8,563 bases of DNA from CAYYWV01 sp964531525. Lineage in GTDB: Bacteria; Pseudomonadota; Alphaproteobacteria; JAAXGF01. The notes beneath the pieces are model-generated. The model did no database searches. It saw nothing but the letters and a program-made list of their open reading frames with translations, and was not told the DNA's origin. Positions within the stretch are counted from its first letter, which is position 1, and each line of letters starts with the position of its first letter. The stretch is taken from the NCBI GenBank assembly GCA_964531525.1, contig CAZHDF010000145.1, positions 1 through 8,563 of the forward strand. Direction: 5' to 3'. Shown here in pieces: positions 7,800-8,563 of the stretch. The position numbers and the translations under genes are program-made.

Positions 7800-8210
7800 T
7801 TATCGGCCGCCGAAAAAGTCGGTAATACGAGAGGACAAGGCGATCGGATCCCCGGTTTCGCACTCCCAGATGACGAGAACTTCCCACCCCGCATCGCGAA
7901 GCCTTTCCAGATTTTCCCGATCTCTTGCAACGTTGCGATCCAGTTTCTCGTTCCAAAAACTCACGTTCGTTGCCGGACGCTTTGCTTTCGCACAGTCGTG
8001 CTGATGCCAAAAGCACCCGTGAACGAAAATCACCTTCCTTCGTGAGGCGAATACGAGATCGGGCTTGCCGGGCAGTTCCTTTCCATGAAGGCGATACCGA
8101 TACCCCTTTCCGTGCACAAGCCTCCGCACAATCATTTCCGGCGACGTGTTCTTCCCGCGAACGCGTCCCATTAATGCACTCCGCTGGATCGGCGTCAGAT
8201 GATCCGTCAT
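7800..8210 (-). CDS. vsr: Very-short-patch mismatch repair endonuclease (Vsr-like)
   Basis: Vsr nicks DNA 5' of the T in T:G mismatches that arise when 5-methylcytosine deaminates, starting repair to C:G. The start at 8210 gives 136 residues beginning MTDHLTPIQRSALMGRVRGK, the conserved Vsr N-terminus; the open frame reaches 8282 but the extra residues are not conserved. From this start the numbering coincides with E. coli Vsr: catalytic Asp51 in GKPDLVF, His64 and His69 in VHGCFWHQHDC, and zinc ligands Cys66, His71, Cys73 and Cys117 (WEC). The protein therefore looks catalytically intact; it is somewhat shorter at the C-terminus than the E. coli enzyme. AAGGA directly abuts the ATG, and the ATG overlaps the TGA of the rnhA remnant (ATGA). 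The gene converges on the methyltransferase with 9 nt between stops. An alternative role as restriction nuclease of the island is possible. Confidence 0.94.
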   Translation of the reverse strand: MTDHLTPIQRSALMGRVRGKNTSPEMIVRRLVHGKGYRYRLHGKELPGKPDLVFASRRKVIFVHGCFWHQHDCAKAKRPATNVSFWNEKLDRNVARDRENLERLRDAGWEVLVIWECETGDPIALSSRITDFFGGR

Positions 8211-8395
8211 TCCTTCACAAGCCCTCTCGTCCTCTCCGCCGGTCGCAGTTCGTTGGCATTCATACCCTTTTAGCAAATCCACTCTACACAGTGGCGCTGA
8301 ACCTCAGCGTCGAGGCGCTGCCATAGATCGATGTTCTTAACGGGCGTGCGGCTCGACAAACGCCAGCCGCTCCTTTTCCGATTCTCAAGCCCTTG
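8207..8395 (-). pseudogene. rnhA: Decayed fragment of ribonuclease HI
   Basis: On the minus strand upstream of vsr the frame reads QG..ENRKRSGWRLSS, then [16 protein letters not shown] and RHCVEW. This is the central to C-terminal part of RNase HI (compare [23 protein letters not shown] in E. coli). It is broken: a TAA at 8272-8270 replaces the Val of the usual W.WVKGHAG, the HAG loop is missing after KG, and a few residues before ENRK appear deleted. The remainder to the TGA at 8209-8207 (from ATG 8263, 18 codons ending GLVKE) loosely resembles the NERADELARRGL end of the enzyme. The N-terminal half with most catalytic acidic residues is absent, although a GGWSWII stretch at 8458-8438 faintly recalls the start of the family. 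RNase HI removes RNA from RNA-DNA hybrids; this copy cannot be functional. Confidence 0.8.
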
Positions 8396-8467
8396 CCCCC
8401 TCAAGGGGTTGGCACGAATTCTCGTTTCAAGCTCCGGAATTATCCACGACCAACCCCCGCGAATCGA

Positions 8468-8495
8468 AACGACCGGCCGCGCGGGGCCGGTCGTT
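8468..8495 (-). terminator. Intrinsic terminator of the gene ending at 8519
   Basis: Perfect 11-bp inverted repeat AACGACCGGCC/GGCCGGTCGTT around a 6-nt loop, 23 nt after the stop codon of the minus-strand gene. On that strand the stem ends in GTT and is followed by TCGATT, a short T-rich tail. The GC-rich stem belongs in composition to the core chromosome and marks the right limit of the AT-richer segment. Confidence 0.75.
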
Positions 8496-8518
8496 GCGCC
8501 GTTCGATCGAGGGTCGGG

Positions 8519-8563
8519 TCAGGCGGGGCCGAACTGGACGTAGTCGGACCAGCGCCGTTCGAG
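8519..8563 (-). CDS. C-terminal end of an unidentified core gene, cut by the window edge
   Basis: The last 14 codons of a minus-strand gene are visible, reading LERRWSDYVQFGPA followed by TGA (8521-8519). Support comes from the strong hairpin terminator just downstream and the GC-rich, core-like codon use; the coding call rests on so few residues that the protein family cannot be named. It would be the chromosomal neighbour on the right of the island. Confidence 0.5.
   Translation of the reverse strand, partial: LERRWSDYVQFGPA

Larger units (their letters stand above)
3237..8460. mobile_element. Candidate genomic island (restriction/defence cargo) next to tRNA-Val
   Basis: Between the tRNA 3' end and the hairpin at 8468 the base composition and codon use shift from very GC-rich to clearly more AT-rich. 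All genes inside belong to a restriction-modification-like set rather than housekeeping functions, and an rnhA remnant marks decay at the right edge. Island insertion at tRNA 3' ends is well established. However, no integrase, transposase or repeat of the tRNA 3' end is visible at the right side, so the exact limits and the mobility mechanism are inferred, and the right limit is approximate. Confidence 0.5.

Noticed and set aside
8211..8282. A 24-residue N-terminal extension of Vsr
   Set aside because: The conserved Vsr N-terminus starts at the ATG at 8210, and the extension overlaps the rnhA remnant in another frame.
8331..8543. A 70-codon plus-strand frame at the right end
   Set aside because: It lies antisense to the rnhA remnant and the terminator, has no ribosome site or recognisable motif, and runs into the end of the neighbouring core gene.
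3237..8563. CRISPR array or other short regularly spaced repeats
   Set aside because: No repeat unit occurs more than twice at regular spacing; the only direct duplication is the 10-bp tandem pair near the tRNA.

Overview
The window joins a very GC-rich core chromosome to a visibly AT-richer accessory segment. The core genes use almost only G/C-ending codons. The divergent tRNA next to the glmU-glmS pair and the GC bias suggest an alphaproteobacterium, possibly Rhodospirillales-like. This placement is an inference from composition and gene style, because the window holds no phylogenetic marker that I can compare.

Left part (1-3236), core chromosome. An operon on the minus strand encodes both ends of UDP-GlcNAc supply. 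glmU (bifunctional uridyltransferase/acetyltransferase) is followed after 3 nt by glmS (glucosamine-6-phosphate synthase), whose 3' end lies outside the window. Divergent from glmU is a tRNA-Val with anticodon CAC and an encoded CCA, preceded by a clear sigma70-type promoter.

Middle part (about 3237-8460), a candidate genomic island starting at the 3' end of the tRNA gene. It holds two divergent blocks around a regulatory intergenic region at 6086-6277. Leftward: a small helical protein, then an 826-residue GHKL ATPase of the prokaryotic MORC/paraMORC type. Rightward: a MerR-like winged-helix DNA-binding protein, then a DNA cytosine-5 methyltransferase 1 nt downstream. A Vsr-type very-short-patch repair endonuclease converges on the methyltransferase with 9 nt between the stop codons. 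This set fits the restriction-modification neighbourhoods of MORC-like GHKL ATPases described by Iyer, Abhiman and Aravind (2008). No helicase and no conventional restriction enzyme is present. The Vsr-like protein is therefore either a mutation-avoidance enzyme for the methylated site or the nuclease of the system.

The divergent control region carries two face-to-face promoters, each with 17-bp spacing. It also has palindromes with GTAT/ATAC half-sites, one of them over the -10 element of the HTH-methyltransferase promoter. This looks like a controller-protein switch.

Right part (8207-8563). Directly upstream of vsr is an unlisted, decayed RNase HI (rnhA) fragment whose final TGA overlaps the vsr ATG. 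Beyond it a strong GC hairpin and the last 14 codons of a minus-strand gene return to core-like composition and mark the right side of the island. No integrase, transposase or second attachment copy is visible in the window.
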